From Bolinopsis microptera (lineage: Eukaryota; Ctenophora; Tentaculata; Lobata; Bolinopsidae): a stretch of 64,000 bases of DNA. Position 1 is the first letter of the stretch; every line of letters starts with the position of its first letter. The notes under the pieces were generated by a model. That model searched no databases, was not told the DNA's origin, and saw only the letters and a program-made list of their open reading frames with translations. Below are positions 10,975-23,320 of the stretch, piece after piece. The DNA lies in NCBI RefSeq assembly GCF_026151205.1, contig NC_087077.1, forward strand, positions 18,507,975 to 18,571,974, in the 5' to 3' direction. Both the position numbers and the translations under genes were made by a program.

Positions 10975-12072
10975 AGAGAGGCTGGGCCTGGTTGGCCCAC
11001 GAGAGGATAGCACATGGATGCTTTGCCTACCTCTGGGGTATGGCAGTCCTGTGGGAGGATGCCGGTGGAATCAAGATGTGTAATCAAGGATGATGGTAAG
11101 TGTTGTGGGGTGTGTCATAGATGAATGCTTAAGCGGTGGTTGAGTGTGGAAGAGAGAGGCGAACTAAGACGACGTTTGAGTAGTCGCTATGTTACACCGG
11201 TCTGGTCCAACTCCTCTGGCACCATTAAGTGTTTAGTGTGGTTTGCAAAGTTGAGGATGGTGGAGATGTGTTGGTTGTCGAATATGTCATTGACAGAGAG
11301 GTAGTAGTCCCGGAAATGTTGACCTCTTATTTGGGCAATAGCCGGGCACTGTCCGAGAAAGTGTGAGACAGTCTCCTCTTCGTCGCCGCATTTAGGACAA
11401 GCACTTGTGTCTGATTTACGAATTTTATGTAGGTGTTTGTTAAGGCCACAATGTCCCGTGATGAGGTGCACTGCAGTTCTGTAATTTTGTCTGTTGTTAC
11501 TGAGTGTAGTGTTGAGATTTTTGATGATGTTGATGTTTTTGTGTCCGAGTGTCAGTTTAGTGTGTCTGGGACCATCAGTAATCCATGATTCTTGATTAAG
11601 TTTGGTGACTTTGTCGTCGATCAGGCGTTTGATGTAAGATTGTGGAATTGGGCAATTCAAAGTGGATTCACTGGTTGTGCCAATTTTGGCCAGCTCGTCT
11701 GCTTTTTCATTACCCCCACAATCCGATGTGTGCAGCTATCCATCTGATCTCTAAGGTGTTAGTGGATCCGAGTGTATTGAGGGTGTCGTAACAGTCTCTA
11801 GTAGTTCTACTCCTCGTTGAGGATGAGGATACAGCTTGAATAGAGGAGAGACTGTCTGACCATATGATGATGTGTGTGTTGGTATAAGTTGACAGATATT
11901 TACAAGCTTCGATGATGGCAGTGAGTTCTGTTTGATAAACAGTGCAATAATCGGGAAGCTTGAATGATCTTTCCTCTAGGGTAGTGTTGTTGTTGTCAGT
12001 GGTGATAATATAACCAGCCCCGCTACCTGAGTCTGTGCATGACCTGTCTGTGTAACAGGTGAAATCAATATT
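10975..12072 (-). pseudogene. LINE 3' fragment: RNase H and zinc knuckle, copy 1
   Basis: Minus-strand frames encode an RNase H domain (GAGYII, TELTAIIEACKYL, SDSLSSIQA, GNEKADELAK). A C-terminal region follows with a CX2CX8HX4C knuckle reading CPKCGDEEETVSHFLGQCP, as in jockey/I-type LINE ORF2 tails. The longest uninterrupted part is 11187-11660 (157 residues). A run of five C at about 11712 breaks the frame inside the RNase H GNEKAD motif. Reverse transcriptase is absent, so this is a 5'-truncated copy. It was duplicated with the receptor unit and is not an independent insertion in each copy. Confidence 0.75.
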
Positions 12073-12434
12073 GATCTTTTAAGTTTACAATATATTTTTA
12101 ATATTCTTCTATTATTGTTACTATTGTTTCCATATTTCAATATTTTCTATACCCAGTCGGCTCAGTTTGTTTTGGTCCGGACCTTGCTTGCTGGCCCTGA
12201 CATGGCTCTCTAGCTTGGGCAGGTGTGACTTATATATATTATATGGTGGGCAGGTGTGACTTATATATATATATATATTGGCGTTTTAAGTTTATAATTT
12301 ATAGGACTTGCGACAGCTTTGAGCCAAATATCCTATACATTTAAAGCCAGCTGCATGAATAATGTAAAAATGTAACTGGTGGAAAGGCAGTTGGTTGCGC
12401 CAACAGGCAACATTACGCCACTGACCAGTGTTAG

Positions 12435-15400
12435 TAGTAAGGGGAAAAGTGGTCGATTTAAGGGTTCCGTTGGATTTGAATGTTCACAAGGATTTCTCAA
12501 CGGAATATGGTAGTTAGGACCCCTACGAACATAATTAGACTTGTTGCCAATTTTTATCTCAACAGAAACACCACTTTTACCACTTTTTACCACCTTTGTA
12601 CCACTTTTCTGGTTTGCCAAATATCTTTAGTTGTGAACGTCGTAGAAGGCTGCAAATTAACCTAGAATGTTTATCTTATCAAGGAGTAAAACTTTTGTAT
12701 GAAAAATTGTTACATTGGACAATCAGCTAATTGGATAATTACCAATTAGTTAATCACCAAAAAAAGTGAAAATTTTTGATTGGCTCAAAATGATTGAAAT
12801 CGTTTGAAACACGGAGAAATGTAGTTTTTAGAAAAACTTCAAAAATGTTTCACTTAAAATTTTTTTCGAGACTTAGAAAAAGGTTGAAAATTTGAAAATA
12901 TATTATTCCGCCAAAAGTGATCGAATTGCATGAAACGTGGATAAAAATGCTTTGCAGAAAAACTTCGAAGATTTTTAGATTGGGGAATACTAAAATCATC
13001 AATATTTGAAGTTGGAGTTCAGTAAATCTCGACATATTTTATTAATTAGGAATAGCTTAGCGGAAAGGGCTGAACCTGAAAAAGGTTAACCACACAATAT
13101 TAGAGTTTCATAACTAATTACAATACAGCTTTATCAAATTCCACATAAAGAAACAGCACAAAAGGACCATTTAAGATCGAACCGATTTTACCTGCTGTAC
13201 TATCATTTTATTGATTTCAATGATCAAAACCTCTGTACCGTCAATCTTGCCAATCTATACCGGGTATCTGAATGTACCGGACCTCTTATTTACCTCTATA
13301 ATTAGACACAGTTGTGCAAGAAATGCGATTTCTCACAGGGGTTTCTTTTAACTGTGCACTTTTTGTCACTCTCGCAAGAGGCCCGGTATTATAGGGGGGG
13401 GGGGGGGGGGGTGGGGTATAGGAACTAGGAAGCGAGTGTAAATCTACCTTTCATCATCCACTGCACTGTGGCTTTTTTGTATTGTGAATGCGCATGCCGC
13501 TTCGTTTGCTATGCCAGAATCCAGATACCTCAAATAATCCTCATATCATATTGCCAGGGTCGGGATAAAGTTGGAGATAGCATCGAGAGCTAGAGGTTGC
13601 TAGAAATAGCTAGATTTAGAGTAAACTGGTGGTAGCTAGGTGGTGCTAGCATGGATGTAGCAGAACGTAGCTACACGGGGTTTCATTGGAGTTGGTTATT
13701 TTAATGGCCAAAGAGTGCCGGAACTAAAGTTACTTAAGATTGCAGTTGATGGGCAGTGTAAACCACGGTGTAGTCAGGGACACAGAGCTACAGTGCAGGA
13801 GTACTGCAAAAGAACAGTGCAAGTGATACAGTCTGCAACAGTAAAACGCCGAAGAAGCTAGACTTAGAGTGAACTGATGGAAGCTGGGTGGTGCTAAAAT
13901 GGAGGTAGCAGAACGTACTACATGATGAAAACAGGAAAACTAAGGCTGGTTGAGACCTAAAAAGATGTGAATCTGTCCTGATATATCCATTGAAGAGCGA
14001 GTAGCGAAGAGTTTGATCACTAACCTAAAGCTCTAAAGAAGAAGAGGGCTAAAGAGACTCACTTTGATCAATAAATCCGGTACGGCAAGGTCTGTAGCCT
14101 TGATAAGAAGATACCATGAAGTAATTCATGCGGAAAAGTCGATTTATATAAAGGGTTTCGTTGTATCTAAAAAGGGTGGGTCAGTCTCTCTGTTTTCATC
14201 AGATTCTGATGAAAGGCTGTTAAGCTCAGGACGGTGATCTTAATAGGTCGGATAGCTGTACCTGGTTGCTTCCAGCCCACCCTTGTCGCTTGAAAATAAG
14301 TTCTCACCCCACCTCTTCCAAAAATGCAGTTACTAGAGCAGAAAACTCTTCTTCCTCCTCTTCTTTCAACCCAAACACAATCAGGTTTCAGCTCCTCTCC
14401 TCCTCTGCAGCCGCAATCTTATCTCCTTCTTCGGCGTTTTACTGTTGCAGACTGTATCACTTGCACTGTTCTTTTGCAGTACTCCTGCACTGTAGCTTTG
14501 TATCCCTGACTACACCGTGGTTTACACTGCCACTCAACTGCAATCTTAAGTAACTTTAGTTCCGGCACTCTTTGGCCATTAAAATAACCAACTCCAATGA
14601 AACCCCGTGTAGCTACGTTCTGCTACATCCATGCTAGCACCACCTAGCTACCACCAGTTTACTCTAAATCTAGCTATTTCTAGCAACCTCTAGCTCTCGA
14701 TGCTATCTCCAGCTTTATCCCGACCCTGGCAATATGATATGAGGATTATTTGAGGTATCTGGATTCTGGCATAGCAAACGAAGCGGCATTACTTACTTGG
14801 GTTACTTGGGTTGGGTTCCGACACTTCCGAGCTAGAGTGCTACCAGGCCAAGAATGTCTTGCATCTCCACATGCGCATTCACAATACAAAAAAAGCCACA
14901 GTGGATGATGAAAGGTAGATTTACACTCGCTTCCTAGTTCCTATACCACCCCCCCCCCCCCCCCCCCCCCCCTATAATACCGGGCCTCTTGCGAGAGTGA
15001 CAAAAAGTGCACAGTTAAAAGAAACCCCTGTGAGAAATCGCATTTCTTGCACAACTGTGTCTAATTATAGAGGTAAATAAGAGGTCCGGTACATTCAGAT
15101 ACCCGGTATAGATTGGCAAGATTGACGGTACAGAGGTTTTGATCATTGAAATCAATAAAATGATAGTACAGCAGGTAAAATCGGTTCGATCTTAAATGGT
15201 CCTTTTGTGCTGTTTCTTTATGTGGAATTTGATAAAGCTGTATTGTAATTAGTTATGAAACTCTAATATTGTGTGGTTAACCTTTTTCAGGTTCAGCCCT
15301 TTCCGCTAAGCTATTCCTAATTAATAAAATATGTCGAGATTTACTGAACTCCAACTTCAAATATTGATGATTTTAGTATTCCCCAATCTAAAAATCTTCG

Positions 15401-15921
15401 AAGTTTTTCTGCAAAGCCTTTTTATCCACGTTTCATGCAATTCGATCACTTTTGGCGGAATAATATATTTTCAAATTTTCAAACTTTTTAAGTCTCGAAA
15501 AAAAATTTTAAGTGAAACATTTTTGAAGTTTTTCTAAAAACTACATTTCTCCGTGTTTCAAACGATTTCAATCATTTTGAGCCAATCAAAAATGTTCACT
15601 TTTTTTGGTGATTAACTAATTGGTAATTATGCAATTAGCTGATTGTCCAATGTAACAATTTTTCATACAAAAGTTTTACTCCTTGATAAGATAAACATTC
15701 TAGGTTAATTTGCAGCCTTCTACGCCGTTCACAACTAAAGATATTTGGCAAATCAGAAAGGTGGTATAAAGGTGGTAAAAAGTGGTAAAAGTGGTGTTTC
15801 TGTTGAGATACAAAATTGGCAACAAGTCTAATTATGTTCGTAGGGGTCCTAACTACCATATTCCGTTGAGAAATCCTTGTGAACATTCAAATCCAACGGA
15901 ATGCCACTTTTCCCCTTACTA
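12435..15921. mobile_element. 3.49-kb foldback transposon with 1.4-kb inverted arms
   Basis: Both ends begin TAGTAAGGGGAAAAGTGG inward. The arms, about 12435-13858 and 14425-15921, are near-identical inverted repeats, each with a homopolymer tract (G at about 13397, C at about 14950). The loop of about 570 bp has no transposase. The trinucleotide TAG flanks both sides (12432-12434 and 15922-15924), and copies 2 and 3 of the receptor unit hold the uninterrupted site (CAGTATTAGATTAAAA), so insertion postdates the tandem duplication. The right arm has an extra insertion of about 75 bp at 14786-14860. Short open frames in the arms, such as the MSRFTELQLQILM frame found on both, are mirrored and look non-coding. 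It is a non-autonomous foldback or giant MITE; the superfamily is uncertain. Confidence 0.9.
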
Positions 15922-17122
15922 TAGATTAAAACCTAATATAAATATTAGTAGCGCTATATTTGTGATCACAATAACTGGAACAATGAAAGACAAAAAGTAA
16001 AGTAAAGCTAGCACAACACATATTGATGTGGAGAGTCAGGGCACATCTTCAAAATATGTTAAATATTTAGCAGCAGACTAATCCCAGATAGACTGTATTC
16101 CTTAATTAATAAAGAAAGGTTTGGTCTGGTGTTGTGGTAAAGCTTACTTTTATAACTATTGTTGTCCAGGCGTGCTGCTCAACCCTGATTTCAGCCCATA
16201 AACTGGTCAAATATCAATTTTTTGAATGAGACTAACTTAATAATATGAAAGGTAAGCCTAAACAATATATTCTCTGTGATCTGTAGGATAATGTCTATCG
16301 AGACGTTGAAACTAAGGCAATAATACCACCAAAATTAACAAAATTGCCTATATATCGTAGGTGTCTTCACTCAAAAACCTAATGCTTCTACATTTTTCAA
16401 GATTTTCCCATGAAATCACATTTCGCACTTATTTTCCGATTTTTCCATTCACACCCTTTTGTAAAAAGGCAATATTGAAAGGTTACGAATGGTCGTATTT
16501 GCAGAAAAAGAGGGATTTTGGAGAACGAGGAAGGCGGGTCTCGATTTCGTTTCCGTCTATCACACTTTACCATGACAACTAGACAACTAACTATGCGCGC
16601 AGCGCACAAGGGTTGCTTGTGGAGATGTGACTACTGATGTGTACAATTATAAAATATGAGTATAGCTCACTTTTTGCTTACAATTTCTTAAATTACAGAT
16701 AAAAATTAAGTTATACGGCAATTGAATTGAATCACAAGTGTTTCCCTATTTAAAACATAATGTTCATACTTCATATTATGAAGTGAGCTGAGTAGAGCTT
16801 GTAGTTGTAGTGAATGGAAATCTATCGTCCGTCACAACAAAACAACGGGCGCAATTCTTGTTAATTTCGCCCTTCATAAAATTGGGCGGCATTATTTCGA
16901 AATATTCCGGGCAGAATTCAGACTTTGTCCGTCAAATAGTGAACTCGTAGAGTTTGCAGTTGTGATGGTGTCGGGACATGTGAACGTAACCTCCGTCACC
17001 CCAGTGTCCTCCCTAACTGTTTTTAATAGCGAAGGATTCAGCGTTGTATCCAACCATGGTGACAGCGTGATTTGGCCATCCCTTGCAGGTCGTGTCCTTC
17101 ACTCTAGTACTGCTTCATCTTG

Positions 17123-18130
17123 CTAGTCACCTCCCAGTTCTTGAGTGGTAACTTGCATTTGAGGTGGTGCTGCTCGTTCATGGGTTACTTGTGTTCGTCG
17201 AGTAGACATTCTCAGCATGATTTGGGAAATCTTCAGCTTTAAGAACTTTCTAAAACTCTTAACTGTAATGGAATATATAAAGAAGTTAGCCATAATGTTG
17301 AGGTACTGCACTAAAATAACTGGTCGCCACACTCCAGTGCCATGCTTTGCTCCGAGGAGCCAAGTTATAAATGCAACACCGAACGGAAAAGTGGAAAGTA
17401 ACAACACTCCCACTGTTAGCAGCACTGTTATCACCCCCTCCCACCGTAATGTTCGTCCGTGCTGGGAGCTAGCCTTTTTAGCGACAACCAGAACATAAAT
17501 TGATGTAACTATGAGGGCTATATACGCGAGAGCGTTAACGACAGGTAATGTTATCAGAATATACCATTTGTACCATGATGGGAGATTTGGTGAAGTGTAA
17601 CCATAGTTACAATCATAGTCATGGTAACTAAAGTAAGCCACATTTCTGAGATAGATTATCTTCACCATAAATACTGGAGAGTAAACAACCACTGCTAGGA
17701 GCCAGATTGAAATACATATTTTTTGTCCGAACCGTGAGGACCAGACTCTGGATTTCAAGGGGTATTTCAAGATTGTCAGCTTAAGGGTTGTCAGAGTGCA
17801 AGTTTGGAACAGGGTCACCTCAGTACAAATCCAGCTCATATTTTCTGAAACTTCACAAAGCAGTTCTCCTACCACCCAGCGGTCTGTGATGAATGCCAAA
17901 GTGATTGGGAATACTTTGAAAACAGTTTGTAAAAGGTCGCAGATAGCCATGTGCTGCATCACCGCTATGATAACCTTCTGAAGTTTGATGGCATTGTATC
18001 TTATAGTCGCTACTAGAATGATGCCGTCCCCAATTAGGGACGCCAAAAGAGTAATAAAGCTCCATAAGATGAAGATACATCGCTCCCGGTCATCTGTTAT
18101 TACGTAAAGTGTCTTGTTGTATGTTCGCAT
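17123..18130 (-). CDS. Rhodopsin-like (class A) GPCR, copy 1
   Basis: An intact 335-residue single-exon receptor expected in the plasma membrane, ligand unknown. There are seven hydrophobic helices. Helix 1 has GD in place of the usual GN. Helix 2 carries the conserved Asp (AICDLL, residue 65). Cys92 and Cys174 are the likely helix 3-ECL2 disulfide. The DRY position reads LKY (121-123). Trp143 is in helix 4, Pro196 in helix 5 and FPF with Pro249 in helix 6. Helix 7 ends NFFIY (282-286) in place of NPxxY. N5 is a possible glycosylation site. The tail is short and lacks obvious acylation Cys. The start at 18130 gives a normal N-terminus with no signal peptide. It is about 98% identical to copy 2 outside a short helix-5 block. 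The degenerate DRY and NPxxY mean coupling cannot be assumed. Confidence 0.9.
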   Translation of the reverse strand: MRTYNKTLYVITDDRERCIFILWSFITLLASLIGDGIILVATIRYNAIKLQKVIIAVMQHMAICDLLQTVFKVFPITLAFITDRWVVGELLCEVSENMSWICTEVTLFQTCTLTTLKLTILKYPLKSRVWSSRFGQKICISIWLLAVVVYSPVFMVKIIYLRNVAYFSYHDYDCNYGYTSPNLPSWYKWYILITLPVVNALAYIALIVTSIYVLVVAKKASSQHGRTLRWEGVITVLLTVGVLLLSTFPFGVAFITWLLGAKHGTGVWRPVILVQYLNIMANFFIYSITVKSFRKFLKLKISQIMLRMSTRRTQVTHERAAPPQMQVTTQELGGD

Positions 18131-18876
18131 TTTATACGGAACTATAATACATAACTAGAATGAATGATTGTTGTAACAGGATTGAATCTAGTCGTAACAT
18201 AACACAACATAATAATCACAACAAAATAATCATTTAAATGTCGTTGCAAAATCCACTGCATGTTCAATTTCGCAGCTGCTTTTATGATTCTATGACACCG
18301 CTTTTCGGTGAATCAGAGGGATCAAATTTGAAATAAATATAAACATGTGTGCATTGGAAAAATAATATTTCGAGACCGTTTCCCAATGATGTAATCATTC
18401 ATCGAGTCTTCTGTGGGGAATTACGGTCGTATTGCTTTCAGCCTTTTATTTACTATTCTTTTAAAAATAGTAAATTGATCAGAGCAGATATGTAAAACTT
18501 CATCCCAGCACCCAAACCTTACCTATCAACCAAATTCAACAAATTGTGGACAAGTTATAGTTCGAAACTGCATATAAAACGGCCATTACAGATGAACCAA
18601 CGCAAGACAAAACTATATTAAATATTTTATTAATTATAACCGAATAATTAGCCCCATCCCATAACTTATGCACACCGCATATACAACGTTTTAATATTTT
18701 CAACACTACTATATAACAAATAATTTAAGGAAACGATGTAACAGAGTCGATATTTGTTAATTTTGCCATGGGGTGGCAAGTCCCCATACATCGTAGTCTG
18801 GTAGTTTCATTGCGTCTTAATATATCAATACATACATAACATTAACTAATCAATATTGATTTAAAAATTAAAAAAA

Positions 18877-19980
18877 AGAGAGGCTGGGCCTGGTTGGCCC
18901 ACGAGAGGATAGCATATGGATGCTTTGCCTACCTCTGGGGTATGGCAGTCCTGTGAGAGGATGCCGGTGGAATCAAGATGTGTAATCAAGGATGATGGTA
19001 AGTGTTGTGGGGTGTGTCATAGATGAATGCTTAAGCGGTGGTTGAGTGTGGAAGAGAGAGGCAAACTAAGACGACGTTTGAGTAGTCGCTATGTTACACC
19101 AATCTGGTCCAACTCCTCTGGCACCATTAAGCGTTTAGTGTGGTTTGCAAAGTTGAGGATGGTGGAGATGTGTTGGTTGTCGAATATGTCATTGACAGAG
19201 AGGTAGTAGTCCCGGAAATGTTGACTTCTTATTTGGGCAATAGCCGGGCACTGTCCGAGAAAGTGTGAGACAGTCTCCTCTTCGTCGCCGCATTTAGGAC
19301 AAGCACTTGTGTCTGATTTACGAATTTTATGTAGGTGTTTGTTAAGGCCACAATGTCCCGTGATGAGGTGCACTGCAGTTCTGTAATTTTGTCTGTTGTT
19401 ACTGAGTGTAGTGTTGAGATTTTTGATGATGTTGATGTTTTTGTGTCCGAGTGTCAGTTTAGTGTGTCTGGGACCATCAGTAATCCATGATTCTTGATTA
19501 AGTTTGGTGACTTTGTCGTCGATCAGGCGTTTGATGTAAGATTGTGGAATTGGGCAATTCAAAGTGGATTCACTGGTTGTGCCAATTTTGGCCAGCTCGT
19601 CTGCTTTTTCATTACCCCCACAATCCGATGTGTGCAGCTATCCATCTGATCTCTAAGGTGTTAGTGGATCCGAGTGTATTGAGGGTGTCGTAACAGTCTC
19701 TAGTAGTTCTACTCCTCGTTGAGGATGAGGATACAGCTTGAATAGAGGAGAGACTGTCTGACCATATGATGATGTGTGTGTTGGTATAAGTTGACAGATA
19801 TTTACAAGCTTCGATGATGGCAGTGAGTTCTGTTTGATAAACGGTGCAATAATCAGGAAGCTTAAATGATCTTTCAGTCTAGGGTAGTGTTGTTGTTGTC
19901 AGTGGTGATAATATAACCAGCCCCGCTACCTGAGTCTGTGCATGACCTGTCTGTGTAACAGGTGAAATCAATATTGATCT
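18877..19980 (-). pseudogene. LINE 3' fragment: RNase H and zinc knuckle, copy 2
   Basis: Nearly identical to the copy in unit 1, with the same zinc knuckle and the same five-C frame break near 19615. The longest open part is 19089-19562. It has single substitutions against copy 1, such as GQH to SQH, showing divergence after unit duplication. Confidence 0.75.
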
Positions 19981-21562
19981 TTTAAGTTTACAATATATTT
20001 TTAATATTCTTCTATTATTGTTACTATTGTTTCCATATTTCAATATTTTCTATACCCAGTCGGCTCAGTTTGTTTTGGTCCGGACCTTGCTTGCTGGCCC
20101 TGACATGGCTCTCTAGCTTGGGCAGGTGTGACTTATATATATATATAAGTTCTCTAGCTTGTCGGGATATGTCGGGGTTTGTCGGGGTTTGTCGAGCCAG
20201 GAGGCTACATGATGCCTTTTGAGCCAAATATCCTATACATTTAAAGCCAGCTGCATGAATAATGTAAAAATGTAACTGGTGGAAAGGCAGTTGGTTGCGC
20301 CAACAGGCAACATTACGCCACTGACCAGTATTAGATTAAAAACTAATATAAATATTAGTAGCGCTATAATTTGTCATCACAATAACTGGAACAATGAAAG
20401 ACAAAAAGTAAAGTAAAGCTAGCACAACACATATTGATGTGGAGAGTCAGGGCACATCTTCAAAATATGTTAAATATTTAGCAGCAGGCTAATCCCAGAT
20501 AGACTGTATTCCTTAATTAATAAAGAAAGGTTTGGTCTGGTGTTGTGGTAAAGCTTACTTTTATAACTATTGTTGTCCAGGCGTGCTGCTCAACCCTGAT
20601 TTCAGCCCATAAACTGGTCAAATATCAATTTTTTGAATGAGACTAACTTAATAATATGAAAGCTAAGCCTAAACAATATATTCTCTGTGATCTGTAGGAT
20701 AATGTCTATCGAGACGTTGAAACTAAGGCAATAATACCACCAAATTAACAAAATTGCCTATATCTCGTAGGTGTCTTCACTCAAAAACCTAATGCTTCTA
20801 CAATTTTCAAAATTTTTCCAAGAAATTTTCAGGATATGTGTAGAATCGCATTTCGCACTTACTTTTCTGATTTTTCCATTCACACCCTTTTGTAAAAAGG
20901 CAATAGTGAAAGGTTACGAATGGTCGTATTTTATTTGCAGAAAAAGAGGGATTTTGGAGAACGAGGAAGGCGGGTCTCGATTTCGTTTCCGTTTATCACA
21001 CTTTACCATGACAACTAGACAACTAATTATGCGTGCAGCGCACAAGGGTTGCTTGTGGAGATGTGACTACTGATGCAGATGTGTAAAATTATAAAATATA
21101 AGCATAGCTCACCATTTGCTTACAATTTCTTAAATTACAGATAAAAATTAAGTTCTACGGCAATTGAATTGAATCACAAGTGTTTCCCTATTTAAAACAT
21201 AACGTTCATACTTCATATTATGAAGTGAGCTGAGTAGAGCTTGTAGTTGTAGTGAATGGAAATCTATCGTCCGTCACAACAAAACAACGGGCGCAATTCT
21301 TGTTAATTTCGCCCTTCATAAAATTGAGCGGCATTATTTCGAAAATTTCCGGGCAGAATTCAGACTTTGTCCGCCAAATAGTACTCGTATAGTTTGCAGT
21401 TATGATGGTGTCGGGACATGTGAACGTAACCTCCGTCACCCCAGTGTCCTCCCTAACTGTTTTTAATAGCGAAGGATTCAGCGTTGTATCCAACCATGGT
21501 GACAGCGTGATTTTGCCATCCCTTGCAGGTCGTGTCCTTCACTCTAGTACTGCTTCATCTTG

Positions 21563-22570
21563 CTAGTCACCTCCCAGTTCTTGAGTGGTAACTTGCATTT
21601 GAGGTGGTGCTGCTCGTTCAGGGGTTACTTGTGTTCGTCGAGTAGATATTCTCATCATGATTTGGGAAATCTTCAGCTTTAAGAACTTTCTAAAACTCTT
21701 AACTGTAATGGAATATATAAAGAAGTTAGCCATTATGTTGAGGTACTGCACTAAAATAACTGGTCGCCACACTCCAGTGCCATGCTCTGCTCCGAGGAAC
21801 CAAGTTATAAATGCAACACCGAACGGAAGAGTGGAAAGTAACAAGACTCCCACTGTTAGCAGCACTGTTATCACCCCCTCCCACCGTAATGTTCGTCCGT
21901 GCTGGGAGCTAGCCTTTTTGGCGACAACCAGAATAGCAATTGATGTGACCGTGATAGCTATGTAGGAGAGGAGAGCAACGACAGGTAATGTTATCAGAAT
22001 ATACCATTTGTACCATGATGGGAGATTTGGTGAAGTGTAACCATAGTTACAATCATAGTCATGGTAACTAAAGTAAACAGCATTTCTGAGATAGATTATC
22101 TTCACCATAAATACTGGAGAGTAAACAACCACTGCTAGAAGCCAGATTGAAATACAGATTTTGTGTCCGAACCGTGAGGACCAGACTCTGGATTTCAAGG
22201 GGTATTTCAAGATTATCAGCTTAAGGGTTGTCAGAGTGCGAGTTTGGAACAGGGTCACCTCAGTACAAACCCAGCTCATATTTTCTGAAACTTCACAAAG
22301 CAGTTCTCCTACCACCCAGCGGTCTGTGATGAATGCCAAAGTGATTGGGGATACTTTGAAAACAGTTTGTAAAAGGTCGCAGATAGCCATGTGCTGCATC
22401 ACCGCTATGATAACCTTCTGCAGTTTGATGGCATTGTATCTTATAGTCGCTACTAGAATGATGCTGTCCCCAATTAGGGACGCCAAAAGAGTAATAAAGC
22501 TCCATAAGATGAAGATACATCGCTCCCGGTCATCTGTTATTACGTAAAGTGTCTTGTTGTATGTTCGCAT
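21563..22570 (-). CDS. Rhodopsin-like (class A) GPCR, copy 2
   Basis: An intact 335-residue paralogue of the receptor at 17123-18130 with the same start, length, Cys pair, LKY and NFFIY variants. Most differences are single (G36 to S, F74 to S, T119 to I, K262 to E). Residues 199-213 of helix 5 instead carry eight changes in 15 positions, encoded at about 21931-21985. The clustering suggests gene conversion from another paralogue and falls where class A receptors often contact ligand, so the two receptors may differ in specificity. That functional reading is inference. The intact frame in both copies suggests both are or were recently functional. Confidence 0.9.
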   Translation of the reverse strand: MRTYNKTLYVITDDRERCIFILWSFITLLASLIGDSIILVATIRYNAIKLQKVIIAVMQHMAICDLLQTVFKVSPITLAFITDRWVVGELLCEVSENMSWVCTEVTLFQTRTLTTLKLIILKYPLKSRVWSSRFGHKICISIWLLAVVVYSPVFMVKIIYLRNAVYFSYHDYDCNYGYTSPNLPSWYKWYILITLPVVALLSYIAITVTSIAILVVAKKASSQHGRTLRWEGVITVLLTVGVLLLSTLPFGVAFITWFLGAEHGTGVWRPVILVQYLNIMANFFIYSITVKSFRKFLKLKISQIMMRISTRRTQVTPERAAPPQMQVTTQELGGD

Positions 22571-23320
22571 TTTATACGGAACTATAATACATAACTAGAA
22601 TGAATGATTGTTGTAACAGGATTGAAGCTAGTCGTAGCATAACACAACATAATAATCACAACAAAATAATCATTTAAATGTCGTTGCAAAATCCACTGCA
22701 TGTTCAATTTCGCAGCTGCTTTTATGATTCTATGACACCGCTTTTCGGCGAATCAGAGGGATCAAATTTGAAATAAATAGAAACATGTGTGCATTGGAAA
22801 AATAATGTTTCGAGACCGTTTCTCAATGATGAAATCATTCATCGAGTCTTCTGTGGGGAATTACGGTCGTATTGCTTTCAGCCTTTTATTTACTGTTCTT
22901 TTAAAAATAGTAAATTGATCAGAGCAGATATGTAAAACTTCATCCCAGCACCCAAACCTTACCTATCAACCAAATTCAACAAATTGTGGACAAGTTATAG
23001 TTCGAAACTGCATATAAAACGGCCATTACAGATGAACCAACGCAAGACAAAACTATATTAAATATTTTATTAATTATAACCGAATAATTAGCCCCATCCC
23101 ATAACTTATGCACACCGCATATACAACGTTTTAATATTTTCAACACTACTATATAACAAATAATTTAAGGAAACGATGTAACAGAGTCGATATATGTTAA
23201 TTTTGCCATGGGGTGCGGTGGCAAGTCCCCATACATCGTAGTCTGGTAGTTTCATTGCGTCTTAATATATCAATACATACATAACATTAACTAATCAATA
23301 TTGATTTAAAAATTTAAAAA

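Larger units (their letters stand above)
10452..18349. repeat. Tandem receptor unit, copy 1 (enlarged by a foldback insertion)
   Basis: The unit starts TGCATTGGAAAAATAAT and carries, left to right, AT-rich sequence, a LINE 3' fragment, a spacer, a conserved non-coding stretch and a minus-strand rhodopsin-like GPCR. Removing the foldback element (12435-15921 plus its 3-bp duplication) leaves about 4.4 kb, matching copy 2 almost base for base. The stretch 15925-17122 shows no gene and is shared by all copies. Confidence 0.85.
18350..22789. repeat. Tandem receptor unit, copy 2 (4440 bp, uninterrupted)
   Basis: Same order as copy 1 but without the foldback element, so it shows the empty insertion site at about 20330-20345. 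The spacer has tandem GTCGGGGTTT copies at 20158-20200, lost or altered in copy 1. The stretch 20230-21562 holds no gene that I can support. A minus-strand frame at 21218-21493 lies downstream of the receptor stop and is probably its 3' untranslated region. Confidence 0.85.

Noticed and set aside
17217..17498. Plus-strand open frames across the receptor genes
   Set aside because: Antisense shadows repeated in all three copies.
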